A stretch of DNA of 51,626 nucleotides. Origin: Alphaproteobacteria bacterium (GTDB lineage: Bacteria > Pseudomonadota > Alphaproteobacteria > Rhizobiales > CAJQND01). This document shows, piece by piece, positions 1 to 9,081 of this stretch; positions within the stretch are counted from its first letter, which is position 1; each line of letters begins with the position of its first letter. A model generated the notes under the pieces. The model made no database searches and was not told where the DNA came from. It worked only from the letters and a program-made list of their open reading frames with translations. The stretch covers positions 1 to 51,626 of the forward strand of contig JAAEUE010000124.1 of NCBI GenBank assembly GCA_024227565.1, read 5' to 3'. Made by a program: the position numbers and the translations under genes.

Positions 1-309
1 CAACATGTGAGTGACCACTTGCCACTTAAGGCGCGCGGGACGGTTGCCCGAACCTACACCCCGCGGGGCCTCAACGGTGACCCTTGAGGCTTTCCCAACG
101 TGTCTTGCCGGGTCTCTCTCAAGCATCATCTGCACATGTCACGTGAATGACGGTCTAGACACGCCCCCGGTACACGGCAGTGGGGAACATATAGAGAACA
201 CAACCATTCATGTCAAGGACTATTTTCATGTACTCAGGCGTGCGGCCGGTTGTGGAACCTTTGCCCTCAACGTCCATTGGCAGTCAAACGGATGGACCCC
301 GGCTTTAAG
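1..309. other. Gene-free left edge with inverted repeats and an open partial frame
   Basis: No recognisable gene lies here. Two perfect 7-bp inverted repeats are present: GCCTCAA/TTGAGGC (68-74, 84-90) and CGTGTCT/AGACACG (99-105, 157-163). On the minus strand a frame from ATG at 129 stays open for 43 codons to the window edge, but it has no clear Shine-Dalgarno and resembles no protein I know. The stretch is downstream of the leftward promoter at 185-216, so it could be the leader of an SOS gene, a small RNA gene, or the start of a truncated CDS. Confidence 0.3.
185..216 (-). promoter_or_regulatory. Leftward sigma-70 promoter overlapped by a LexA-type box
   Basis: Read on the minus strand there is TTGACA (211-216), a spacer of exactly 17 bases and TATATG (188-193), close to the ideal housekeeping promoter. 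A direct repeat GAAC-N7-GAAC (185-188 and 196-199), which is the alphaproteobacterial SOS box GTTC-N7-GTTC read on the other strand, lies over the -10 and the spacer, where a bound repressor would block RNA polymerase. The transcript would run left through 180-1 and off the window. LexA control is inferred from the motif only. Confidence 0.6.
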
Positions 310-765
310 TCAGTTGAACCGGTCCCACAGGCTGTCAAGGTCGCCCTGCACTGTGCCGGTCTGGCACTGCTTGGTGGCGATCGGCGTGTCGTTGCCGGGC
401 TCGTAGATGTCCAGGTACCCCTCAGGCGGAGAGGCTCCGCCTTTCTGGATGCTGCGGCCCACATCGTACAAATAGCCCTTGTTGCGGAAGCCGAGCCGGG
501 CCCAAATGGCGCTGCCCACGCCGTTCCAAGGGGTGTAGACCACGTCTTTCTGGCTGCTCTGGATTTGCAGTTCCGGCGTCTTTCCGGGCTTGCCGTATTG
601 GTAGAGGTACTGTTTGTTCGGCATGTCGCAGATCGTGATCTCCCGGCTGGACCCTTGGATCTTGCAATGGAACAGGACCTCTGCCTTGAACGGCGCGCAG
701 TTTGGCGCAGCTTGGACTGAGGAGGCGGCGAAGAGCAGCGCGGCGGGGACGATGGGAATACGCAA
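310..765 (-). CDS. Small exported protein of unknown function
   Basis: A 151-residue protein starting at a TTG codon that is well placed behind a GGGAGG Shine-Dalgarno with 5 bases between. Residues 1-19 form a typical cleavable signal peptide ending SVQAA, so the mature protein (about 130 residues) should be periplasmic or secreted. The mature part has four cysteines (in NCAPF, FHCKI, ICDMP and KQCQT) that could form two disulfides. I do not recognise the family. It is divergent from the exported protein at 874 and is followed by the gene-free left edge. Confidence 0.7.
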   Translation of the reverse strand: MRIPIVPAALLFAASSVQAAPNCAPFKAEVLFHCKIQGSSREITICDMPNKQYLYQYGKPGKTPELQIQSSQKDVVYTPWNGVGSAIWARLGFRNKGYLYDVGRSIQKGGASPPEGYLDIYEPGNDTPIATKQCQTGTVQGDLDSLWDRFN

Positions 766-873
766 AGAAACCTCCCAAGAAATTCGCTGGAGAGTAAGGA
801 CCTTGCCAGTGGGATTGTAAATCCCTATCGGTCTTTTTTGCGAAGCTGGCCAAATAGACAGGAGCCGACCCGA

Positions 874-1677
874 ATGCGCAAAGCATTGTGCCTAATGCCT
901 CTGCTTTTGACCGCAGTTCTCGTGCTTGGCCTCAGCACCGTGGTGCGCGCTGAGGAGGACAGCCCGCTTGAGGCCATCTTCGCCGAGCTTGCGCCGTCTC
1001 CGGCCAAGGATGCGCTCGATCAAATACCAGACCTGGGACGCCGGCTTCTCGCCCTGCGCAGCTATGCGCGGTCCAGATCACCCTTGGTCAAACGGTGGAG
1101 CTGGACGGAAACGGAAATCAAGGCGTTCCACGGCTCTGCTGAACAAGAAGCGTTGCTCTCGGAGGTTGGGGAGATTGCCGCTCATTTTGCCGCCGCCAAT
1201 CCCGGATTTGAAATTTACGCAAGAACCAAAGTGAGGAGCCTCGATCTCCAGATCAAAAATTGGAATGCCAACCGGTCCGTCGGCGCCGCGGGCAAAGAGA
1301 TCCTGGAGGTCTGGATGGAAAAATTCGGCAGCGAAGAAGAAGCTCCGGCCAATGGGGCGCCCAAGTCGTTTTGGCGCTGGCTCAAGGGCTTCAGGCCATC
1401 TCGGCGTGCCCGGTTGGCAGCCCCTGGGCTTTCCCGCCATGGCCAGGCGCGTGCGATCGACTTTCAGCTGAAAAAGGACGGCAGGATCTTTGCCGGCACC
1501 AGCGCCCGTTCCGTCAAAGAGGTGTGGCGCGCGGAAAAGTGGGACGAGAAGCTGAAAGCCAGCATTGAGGCCGCCGGCCCCTCCTTCAGCGGCCCGCTCA
1601 AAAACCCCGATGAGCCCTGGCACTATGACTACGATCCGAAGGCCCAAACCGCGGCAAAGAAAAAAGCTTCGAACTGA
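874..1677 (+). CDS. Exported M15-like (VanY/DacC type) peptidase-like protein
   Basis: The predicted protein has 267 residues. The ATG at 874 is preceded by AGGAG at 859-863; an upstream in-frame start at 838 would put a useless tail before the signal peptide. Residues 1-26 are a signal peptide ending VVRA. Near the C-terminus, SRHGQARAID (His189, Asp196) and PWHYDY (His250) match the zinc-binding SxHxxGxAxD and WHxxY pattern of M15 D,D- or L,D-carboxypeptidases that trim peptidoglycan peptides. The roughly 150 residues between the signal peptide and the motif are unfamiliar and helical-looking. A role in cell-wall processing is inferred from the motifs; activity is not certain. Confidence 0.65.
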   Translation: MRKALCLMPLLLTAVLVLGLSTVVRAEEDSPLEAIFAELAPSPAKDALDQIPDLGRRLLALRSYARSRSPLVKRWSWTETEIKAFHGSAEQEALLSEVGEIAAHFAAANPGFEIYARTKVRSLDLQIKNWNANRSVGAAGKEILEVWMEKFGSEEEAPANGAPKSFWRWLKGFRPSRRARLAAPGLSRHGQARAIDFQLKKDGRIFAGTSARSVKEVWRAEKWDEKLKASIEAAGPSFSGPLKNPDEPWHYDYDPKAQTAAKKKASN

Positions 1678-1689
1678 GGGCAATGGCGC

Positions 1690-1965
1690 TCAGTCTTCAG
1701 GGTCGAAGATCTCCACGTGGGCATCGCGCGGCTTCCCGTCGCCACCATTGATCGGATAGACATCGTCCGGGCAGGCGGAGAACGCCATCAGGCAGTCTGT
1801 TTCCGCGACAATCTCCACATAGTCGCCGGGTTTTGCGGTTGGGCAAACTATTCGATGCGCCGGTTGTCGATCACCGGCGCCAGCATGAAGAGGTTCCAGG
1901 GACTTGGCGTGAAGGCCAGTTCACGGCCATGGGCAGCCAGGCGGCAGCAAGGTTGTCTGCGCCGC
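1690..1965 (-). pseudogene. Broken DUF1989 (urea carboxylase-associated) gene
   Basis: Three reading frames must be joined to recover a protein. The C-terminal piece (about 1690-1845) reads CPTAKPGDYVEIVAETDCLM and continues FSACPDDVYPING to a TGA at 1690-1692, the typical end of a DUF1989 protein. The middle piece reads LAAHGRELAF and SPWNLFMLAPVIDNRRIE, then hits TAG at 1848-1850 in a different frame. Further upstream a third frame gives DNLAAA near 1950-1960. The N-terminal half is not recognisable. DUF1989 proteins accompany urea and aminomethyl metabolism; no such genes are near. The gene looks decayed; a base-calling problem is less likely because at least two separate frame changes are needed. 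Confidence 0.7.
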
Positions 1966-2136
1966 CGGTGTTGGGAGTCAATCCACGCGGGGCCTCAGCA
2001 TTCAAGCCGTTCAGACTTCGTCTCTGATTGCCAGCCATTGCGGCGCAATTCCGGGGTATCATGCCCTTCTGCCGGAATGTCAGTCATCACTGCCTCGCCA
2101 CATTGTGTAGGCGCCTAGCAATTTCCGGTTCGTGTT

Positions 2137-2775
2137 CTAGAGCCTCTTGGCCACGATGTACCGGCTGGGCGGTGCGGCGGGATAGTTGCCCGCTTCCATG
2201 ATCTCAAAGCCTTCCGCGCGGATCATCGCCTCAAGCTCTTCGATCTCCATGAAGTTCACATACGGCGCCTTGCCGAGCCATTGCATAATGGGCAGAACCA
2301 TCAAGATGAGCCAGAACTTAAAGGGCAAACCGGCCCCCGGGGTGCACACGGTTTTGGAGATGAACAGTCCACCTGGCTTCAGCAATCCGCCAACCCGCTG
2401 GATCGCCCCCTTGGGATCCTCCAGCAGATGCAGAAGGTTGAAAGCCATGACCGCATCATAGGGCCCCTCGCCAATGGCGCTGCCCATCACATCTGACTGC
2501 ACAAACGTCACGTTCGAAATTTCCTGACCGGCCGCTTTTTCCGTGCCCACCTTGAGCATGTTTTCCGACAGGTCACTGGCGGTGATATGACCTACGTTCC
2601 CTGCCAGCAGAAGGGCGGTTGAACCGGTTCCGCAGCCTAGCTCCAGCACTTGATCGTTGGATGATAGGTAACTCCGGGTCCGACCCAAGGTGTACGTGTA
2701 GGCGTCCATGTCCGAAATCTCGGACTTGGCGTATTTCTGAGCGGCCTTGTTCCAGAAACTGGCGGCATTTTGCAT
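2137..2775 (-). CDS. Class I SAM-dependent methyltransferase
   Basis: A 212-residue Rossmann methyltransferase. Motif I is LELGCGTGSTALLLA (about residues 44-58), followed by an acidic motif (ASDLSENML) and DAVMAFNLLHLLEDP, as in UbiE/Methyltransf_11-type enzymes. The substrate cannot be told; small-molecule methylation is typical of the family. The start is set by AGGAGA seven bases upstream of the ATG. It is transcribed divergently from the LysR regulator at 2862, which probably controls it. The C-terminal third is hydrophobic around PFKFWLILMVLPIMQWL, perhaps a membrane-associating or lipid-substrate surface. Confidence 0.85.
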   Translation of the reverse strand: MQNAASFWNKAAQKYAKSEISDMDAYTYTLGRTRSYLSSNDQVLELGCGTGSTALLLAGNVGHITASDLSENMLKVGTEKAAGQEISNVTFVQSDVMGSAIGEGPYDAVMAFNLLHLLEDPKGAIQRVGGLLKPGGLFISKTVCTPGAGLPFKFWLILMVLPIMQWLGKAPYVNFMEIEELEAMIRAEGFEIMEAGNYPAAPPSRYIVAKRL

Positions 2776-2861
2776 CGATGTGTCTCCTTTGACCGGAGAG
2801 ATATATATGCATTTTTCAAATATGAATTGCCGAAATACGTTTGACAGATATACAAATATGC
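2776..2861. promoter_or_regulatory. Divergent control region of methyltransferase and LysR genes
   Basis: An 86-bp AT-rich interval in a GC-rich surrounding. It contains ATATGCAT twice, once near the methyltransferase start (2806-2813) and once just before the lysR start (2857-2864), with an additional AAATATGAATT between them. Repeated half-sites of this kind between a LysR gene and its divergent neighbour fit LysR binding. A TTGACA at 2841-2846 is a possible -35 for lysR, though no good -10 is correctly spaced unless the transcript is nearly leaderless. Confidence 0.45.
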
Positions 2862-3764
2862 ATGAATTGGAATTCCGTCTCCTTTGATTGGAATCAGGCC
2901 CGGGCCTTTTTGGCCACGGTTGAGGAAGGCTCCTTGTCCGCTGGCGCCCGGGCGCTGGGCGTAACCCAACCCACCCTTGGTCGTCAGGTCGCCGCGCTCG
3001 AGGCTGCGCTGGATGTGGTGCTGTTTGAACGGGTGGGAAAATCGTTGGTGCTCACCCCCTCGGGGCTAGAGCTGGCCGACCATGTGCGCGTCATGTTCGA
3101 GGCCGCCAGCCGTGTCTCGCTTACCGCCTCTGGCCAGTCTCAAGCCATTGACGGCAAGGTGCGCATCACAGCGTCCGATGTGATGTCCGCTCTCATCTTG
3201 CCACCTGTTATGGCACAGCTGCGCACCCGGGCACCGCTGGTGGACTTTGAGATTGTGGCCGCCAACGATATCCGAGACCTGCAGAGCCGGGAGGCCGACA
3301 TTGCCATCCGCCATGTGCGCCCGGAGCAGCCGGACCTGATTGCCAAGTTGGTGGCTGATGCGACAGCACATTTTTACGGCTCTTCGTCTTACCTGGACCG
3401 CCGTGGCCGACCGGCGGCAATTTCGGAGATGAAGGCGCATGACTTCATCGGTTTCGGCGACAATGCCCGCATGCTCGAATTGCTGAATCCTTACGGTCTG
3501 GGCCTTACCGAGGAGAACTATCGCTTGGGATCTGAAAGCGCTGTGGTCGCCTGGGAGATGGCCAAGAGTGGGCTGGGCATCATTATCATGTCCGATGAGG
3601 TGGCCGCCATGAGCCCCGAGATGGAGCGGGTGTTGCCCCAGATGGATCCCTTTGTCTTCCCGGTCTGGCTCACGGCCCACCGCGAGCTTCACACAAGCCG
3701 GCGCATTCGGTTGGTGTTTGATCTTTTGGGGGAATTCTTGAAGGGGGCGATGGGCAAAGGCTGA
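2862..3764 (+). CDS. LysR family transcriptional regulator
   Basis: The predicted protein has 300 residues. The N-terminal winged helix-turn-helix is clear (FLATVEEGSLSAGARALGVT then QPTLGRQVAALE), with the usual effector-binding domain after about residue 90. The order and length are standard for LTTRs. It most resembles the group that starts DWNLxRxFLxVxEEGSL. No Shine-Dalgarno is visible before the ATG at 2862 or before the alternative TTG at 2841, so the start is chosen by protein alignment sense. The likely target is the divergent methyltransferase gene at 2775, and itself. Confidence 0.85.
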   Translation: MNWNSVSFDWNQARAFLATVEEGSLSAGARALGVTQPTLGRQVAALEAALDVVLFERVGKSLVLTPSGLELADHVRVMFEAASRVSLTASGQSQAIDGKVRITASDVMSALILPPVMAQLRTRAPLVDFEIVAANDIRDLQSREADIAIRHVRPEQPDLIAKLVADATAHFYGSSSYLDRRGRPAAISEMKAHDFIGFGDNARMLELLNPYGLGLTEENYRLGSESAVVAWEMAKSGLGIIIMSDEVAAMSPEMERVLPQMDPFVFPVWLTAHRELHTSRRIRLVFDLLGEFLKGAMGKG

Positions 3765-3804
3765 GGAGGCGGTGATGCCTGCTTACGCTCAAAGCGGACA
3801 TCGA

Positions 3805-3830
3805 TCTGGGCGGCTTTCAAACCGCCCAGA
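3805..3830. terminator. Perfect 9-bp hairpin between convergent lysR and katG
   Basis: TCTGGGCGG (3805-3813) and CCGCCCAGA (3822-3830) pair perfectly around an 8-base loop. It lies between the convergent 3' ends of the LysR gene and katG, as expected for a bidirectional terminator. No T-run follows on either strand, so it may only be a 3'-end stabilising hairpin. Confidence 0.5.
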
Positions 3831-3838
3831 CCGGTGTA

Positions 3839-6019
<2,181 letters not shown>

Positions 6020-6133
6020 CAGTTTCTCCATTGTTCGAAACAAACACAGCCGATTGCGGTATTTCCATCAGACTAGGGCCAGAAATTCATTATTTCCAAT
6101 TGAATATTCTAAGTGCCATGATAAGTTTTACAA

Positions 6134-7039
6134 ATGATTGGAATAACCATCAAACACCTCCGGTATTTTGATGCCTTGGCCCGTCATGGCCACTTTGGTC
6201 GTGCTGCAGGAGCGTGTGCCATTACCCAGCCGGCGCTCTCTCTGCAAATCAAGGAGCTTGAAGCGTTGCTCAACGCCCCCCTTGTTGAACGCACGTCTCG
6301 GCAAATCCGCATAACCTCGTTCGGGGAGGAGTTCCTAAGCCGGGCACGACAGATTCTGAGCGACGTTGACGAACTGGAGGAACTCGCACGCTCTGCAGAA
6401 GGGTCAATTAAGGGGCCTCTTCGTTTGGGGGTGATCCCTACCGTTGCACCCTATCTGCTTCCGGCGATCATCCGGGAGTTCACCGATCGCTTCCCGGATC
6501 TGGACCTGCAGCCCCGCGAGTCTTTGACGAGGTCATTGGTCGAAGACCTCCAGCACTCCCGCCTGGATGTGGTCATTGCCGCCTTGCCTATTTCCGAACC
6601 GGCCTTGCACGAGTTTTTCCTGTTCGACGAAGAGTTCGTTCTGGTGCGATCGCCGCAGGATGCGGCCAAGCCTGTCCCAAGCCCGGAAAAGCTGCAGGAG
6701 ATGAAGCTTCTGCTGTTAGAAGAGGGACATTGCTTTCGCGACCAGGCCTTGTCGTTCTGCAAGTTCCGGCCGACGGACCGCAGCTATCTTATGGAGGGAA
6801 ATTCGCTGTCCACATTGGTGCAGATGGTCAGCGCAGGATTGGGGCTGACGCTGGTCCCCCAGATGGCCCTGCCATTGGAAACCAGTCACGCAGCTGTTTC
6901 GGTTTCGCGTTTTCCCAAAGCCTCCCCCAAGCGTTCCATCGGCATGGTGTGGCGGAAAACAAACCCGCTCAACAACCAGCTAATGGAGCTGGGTGAGCTT
7001 GTTCGAAAAATCGGGCAAAGGCACAAACGAAACCTTTGA
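6134..7039 (+). CDS. oxyR: Hydrogen-peroxide-sensing LysR regulator OxyR
   Basis: A 301-residue LysR regulator with an N-terminal helix-turn-helix (HFGRAAGACAITQPALSLQI). The OxyR signature is present: EEGHCFRDQALSFC gives Cys200 and Cys209, equivalent to E. coli Cys199 and Cys208, which form the peroxide-induced disulfide; the downstream region SLSTLVQMVSAGLGLTLVPQ also matches. It faces the katG reading frame across about 115 bp, the classic oxyR-katG arrangement in alphaproteobacteria, so the interval should hold the OxyR operator. An inverted pair TTATTTCCAAT (6090-6100) and ATTGGAATAA (6137-6146) lies around the start. No clear Shine-Dalgarno precedes the ATG. Confidence 0.92.
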   Translation: MIGITIKHLRYFDALARHGHFGRAAGACAITQPALSLQIKELEALLNAPLVERTSRQIRITSFGEEFLSRARQILSDVDELEELARSAEGSIKGPLRLGVIPTVAPYLLPAIIREFTDRFPDLDLQPRESLTRSLVEDLQHSRLDVVIAALPISEPALHEFFLFDEEFVLVRSPQDAAKPVPSPEKLQEMKLLLLEEGHCFRDQALSFCKFRPTDRSYLMEGNSLSTLVQMVSAGLGLTLVPQMALPLETSHAAVSVSRFPKASPKRSIGMVWRKTNPLNNQLMELGELVRKIGQRHKRNL

Positions 7040-7238
7040 ACCCTCTGCGCTTGAACCGGAAAGCCCGTTCACGGGCCCACCCGCTCCAACCCAGCAAAAT
7101 CCATCCCCCAAACCTCAACAAGAACGCTTGATTTCTCACACTCATGAGCCTATAACCCACCCGCTCCAGCCGCCCGGCCTGTAATGGGCATGCCGTGGCG
7201 GCTGCGAATGCTTCATGAAAGAAGCCAATTCCAAGATC

Positions 7239-7262
7239 CGGTTTTCAATGGTCTGAAAACCG
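7239..7262 (+). promoter_or_regulatory. Leader hairpin upstream of rpmI-rplT
   Basis: CGGTTTTCA (7239-7247) and TGAAAACCG (7254-7262) form a perfect 9-bp stem with a 6-base loop, 37 bases before the rpmI start. No T-run follows, so it is not a simple terminator. In other bacteria L20 binds its own mRNA leader and represses rpmI-rplT; this hairpin is a candidate site, by inference. infC, often the upstream partner, is not here. Confidence 0.4.
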
Positions 7263-7299
7263 AAATCACTTGGGTTTTGGCAAATAGGAGAAAAGCAAA

Positions 7300-7497
7300 A
7301 TGCCCAAGCTAAAGACCAAGAGCGGCGCGAAGAAGCGCTTCAAGGTGACCGGTACCGGTAAGATCATGTGTGGTCAGGCCGGCAAACGTCACGGAATGAT
7401 CAAGCGGACCAAAAAGTTCATCCGCAATGCCCGCGGTATGTCGGTATTGTCGGATCAGGACGCAAAGATCGTCAAACAGTTTCTTCCCTACAAGTGA
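7300..7497 (+). CDS. rpmI: 50S ribosomal protein L35
   Basis: A 65-residue, very basic protein with the L35 signature start [20 protein letters not shown] and the usual length. It is a structural component of the large ribosomal subunit. AGGAG lies 10-14 bases before the ATG. It is followed 37 bp later by rplT in the standard rpmI-rplT operon order; a leader hairpin lies upstream. Confidence 0.97.
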   Translation: MPKLKTKSGAKKRFKVTGTGKIMCGQAGKRHGMIKRTKKFIRNARGMSVLSDQDAKIVKQFLPYK

Positions 7498-7534
7498 TCG
7501 CTTAAACAAGCGTCCCCGCTAAAGGAGCACCGCT

Positions 7535-7888
7535 ATGGCTCGAGTTAAACGGGGTGTGACCACTCACGCCCGTCACCGTAAAGTTATCAAGGCTGCCAAA
7601 GGTTATTATGGCGCCCGCAATTCAACCTTCCGCGCGGCTAATCAGGCCGTGGAAAAGGCCGGTCAATACGCCTATCGCGACCGCCGCGCCAAGAAGCGCA
7701 CCTTCCGCGCCTTGTGGATCCAGCGCATCAACGCTGCCGCACGTGCCGAAGGCCTGACCTATGGCCGATTTATCAACGGGCTTGGCAAGGCCGGTATTGA
7801 GGTTGACCGCAAAGTGCTGGCCGACCTCGCCGTGCGTGAGCCCGAGGCCTTCAAGGCGCTGGTCGAGGCGGCAAAAGCCACCCTCTAA
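7535..7888 (+). CDS. rplT: 50S ribosomal protein L20
   Basis: A 117-residue protein, normal for L20, beginning [20 protein letters not shown] with the conserved [20 protein letters not shown] region. L20 is needed early in large-subunit assembly and in other species also represses its own operon. AAAGGAGC precedes the ATG. It is followed by a structured 116-bp interval and then pheS, a conserved order in alphaproteobacteria. Confidence 0.97.
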   Translation: MARVKRGVTTHARHRKVIKAAKGYYGARNSTFRAANQAVEKAGQYAYRDRRAKKRTFRALWIQRINAAARAEGLTYGRFINGLGKAGIEVDRKVLADLAVREPEAFKALVEAAKATL

Positions 7889-7925
7889 CGACCGGTGATC
7901 TGCTTTGCATAGCAGACCAACGCTC

Positions 7926-7986
7926 ATGACAGCCGGACTTGCCGGGCCCTCCCAACGGAGCGCTCGCGTGAGCCGGCTTTTGTCAT
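7926..7986 (+). promoter_or_regulatory. Long-range hairpin leader before pheS
   Basis: ATGACA plus GCCGG (7926-7936) can pair with CCGGC (7973-7977) and TGTCAT (7981-7986), closing a 36-base internal region; a smaller hairpin TCTGCT/AGCAGA lies just upstream near 7900-7915. The right arm is followed by TTTTG. This could be an rplT terminator or an attenuator of pheST; there is no obvious Phe-rich leader peptide. Confidence 0.4.
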
Positions 7987-8004
7987 TTTGAAAGGGTGAA
8001 ATCA

Positions 8005-9081
8005 GTGTCAGACCTTCAAGCATTAGAAACAGAAATCACCGCGGCCATCGAGGCTGCCGGCGATATGGCCGCGCTCGAGGCGGTCCGTGTGGCGAGCCTT
8101 GGCAAAAAGGGTTCGGTCTCCGCGCTGATGAAGTCGCTCGGCGGCATGAGCCCCGATGAGCGCAAAGAGATGGGCCCCAAGCTGAACGGTCTGAAACAGA
8201 CCATCGGCGAGGCCATTGCCGCGCGCACCCAAGGCCTGCGCAATGCAGAGCTTGAAGCCAGGCTGGCGGAAGAGAAGATCGACGTCACCCTGCCCATCCG
8301 CCCCGAAAGCCAAGGCACCATTCACCCGGTGAGCCAGGTTTGGGACGAGGTGGTTCAGATTTTTGCCGACCTCGGGTTCTCCGTGGCTGAAGGCCCGCAC
8401 ATCGAGACCGATTTCTATAACTTCGAGGCGCTGAATATCCCGCCTGAACATCCTGCCCGCCAGGAGCACGACACGTTCTATTTCAATCCGCGCGACGACG
8501 GCTCGCGCATGGTGCTGCGCACCCACACGAGCCCGGTGCAGATCCGCACCATGGAAACCGAAGAGCCGCCGATCCGCATCATCGCGCCGGGGCGCACCTA
8601 TCGCTGCGACAGTGACCAGACCCACACGCCCATGTTCCATCAGGTGGAAGGGCTGGTGATCGACGAAACCACCCATCTTGGCCACCTGAAATGGTGCCTG
8701 GAAGAATTCTGCAAGGCGTTCTTTGAGGTGGATGAAGTGAAGATGCGCTTCCGCGCCTCGCACTTCCCGTTCACCGAGCCCTCTATGGAGATTGACATCG
8801 GCTGTTCCTGGGAAGGCGGTCAGGTGAAGATCGGCACCGGTGACGACTGGCTGGAAATTCTGGGCTCAGGCATGGTGCACCCTAAGGTGATTTCTGCCAG
8901 CGGCCTGGATCCTGAGAAGTATCAGGGCTTTGCCTTCGGCATGGGCATCGACCGCATTGCCATGTTGAAATACGGCATACCCGATCTGCGCGCCTTCTTC
9001 GAGGCTGACCTCAGATGGCTGCGCCATTACGGATTTTCCGCTTTCGATGTTCCTGAACTGGCAGGGGGCTTAAGCCGATGA
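8005..9081 (+). CDS. pheS: Phenylalanyl-tRNA synthetase alpha subunit
   Basis: A 358-residue class II aminoacyl-tRNA synthetase subunit that, as an alpha2-beta2 enzyme with PheT, charges tRNA-Phe. The N-terminal coiled coil (about 1-90) is followed by the catalytic core: motif 2 around [15 protein letters not shown] and the C-terminal motif 3 [21 protein letters not shown] at 8005 is chosen as the start because [11 protein letters not shown] is the family's usual beginning and AAAGGG lies 9 bases upstream; a second GTG nine bases earlier is possible. It overlaps pheT by 4 bp (translational coupling). Confidence 0.96.
   Translation: MSDLQALETEITAAIEAAGDMAALEAVRVASLGKKGSVSALMKSLGGMSPDERKEMGPKLNGLKQTIGEAIAARTQGLRNAELEARLAEEKIDVTLPIRPESQGTIHPVSQVWDEVVQIFADLGFSVAEGPHIETDFYNFEALNIPPEHPARQEHDTFYFNPRDDGSRMVLRTHTSPVQIRTMETEEPPIRIIAPGRTYRCDSDQTHTPMFHQVEGLVIDETTHLGHLKWCLEEFCKAFFEVDEVKMRFRASHFPFTEPSMEIDIGCSWEGGQVKIGTGDDWLEILGSGMVHPKVISASGLDPEKYQGFAFGMGIDRIAMLKYGIPDLRAFFEADLRWLRHYGFSAFDVPELAGGLSR

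Noticed and set aside
1..180. 6S RNA or tmRNA gene on the minus strand
   Set aside because: The inverted repeats and good promoter are suggestive, but I could not match a conserved core or a tmRNA tag; reported only as an open question.
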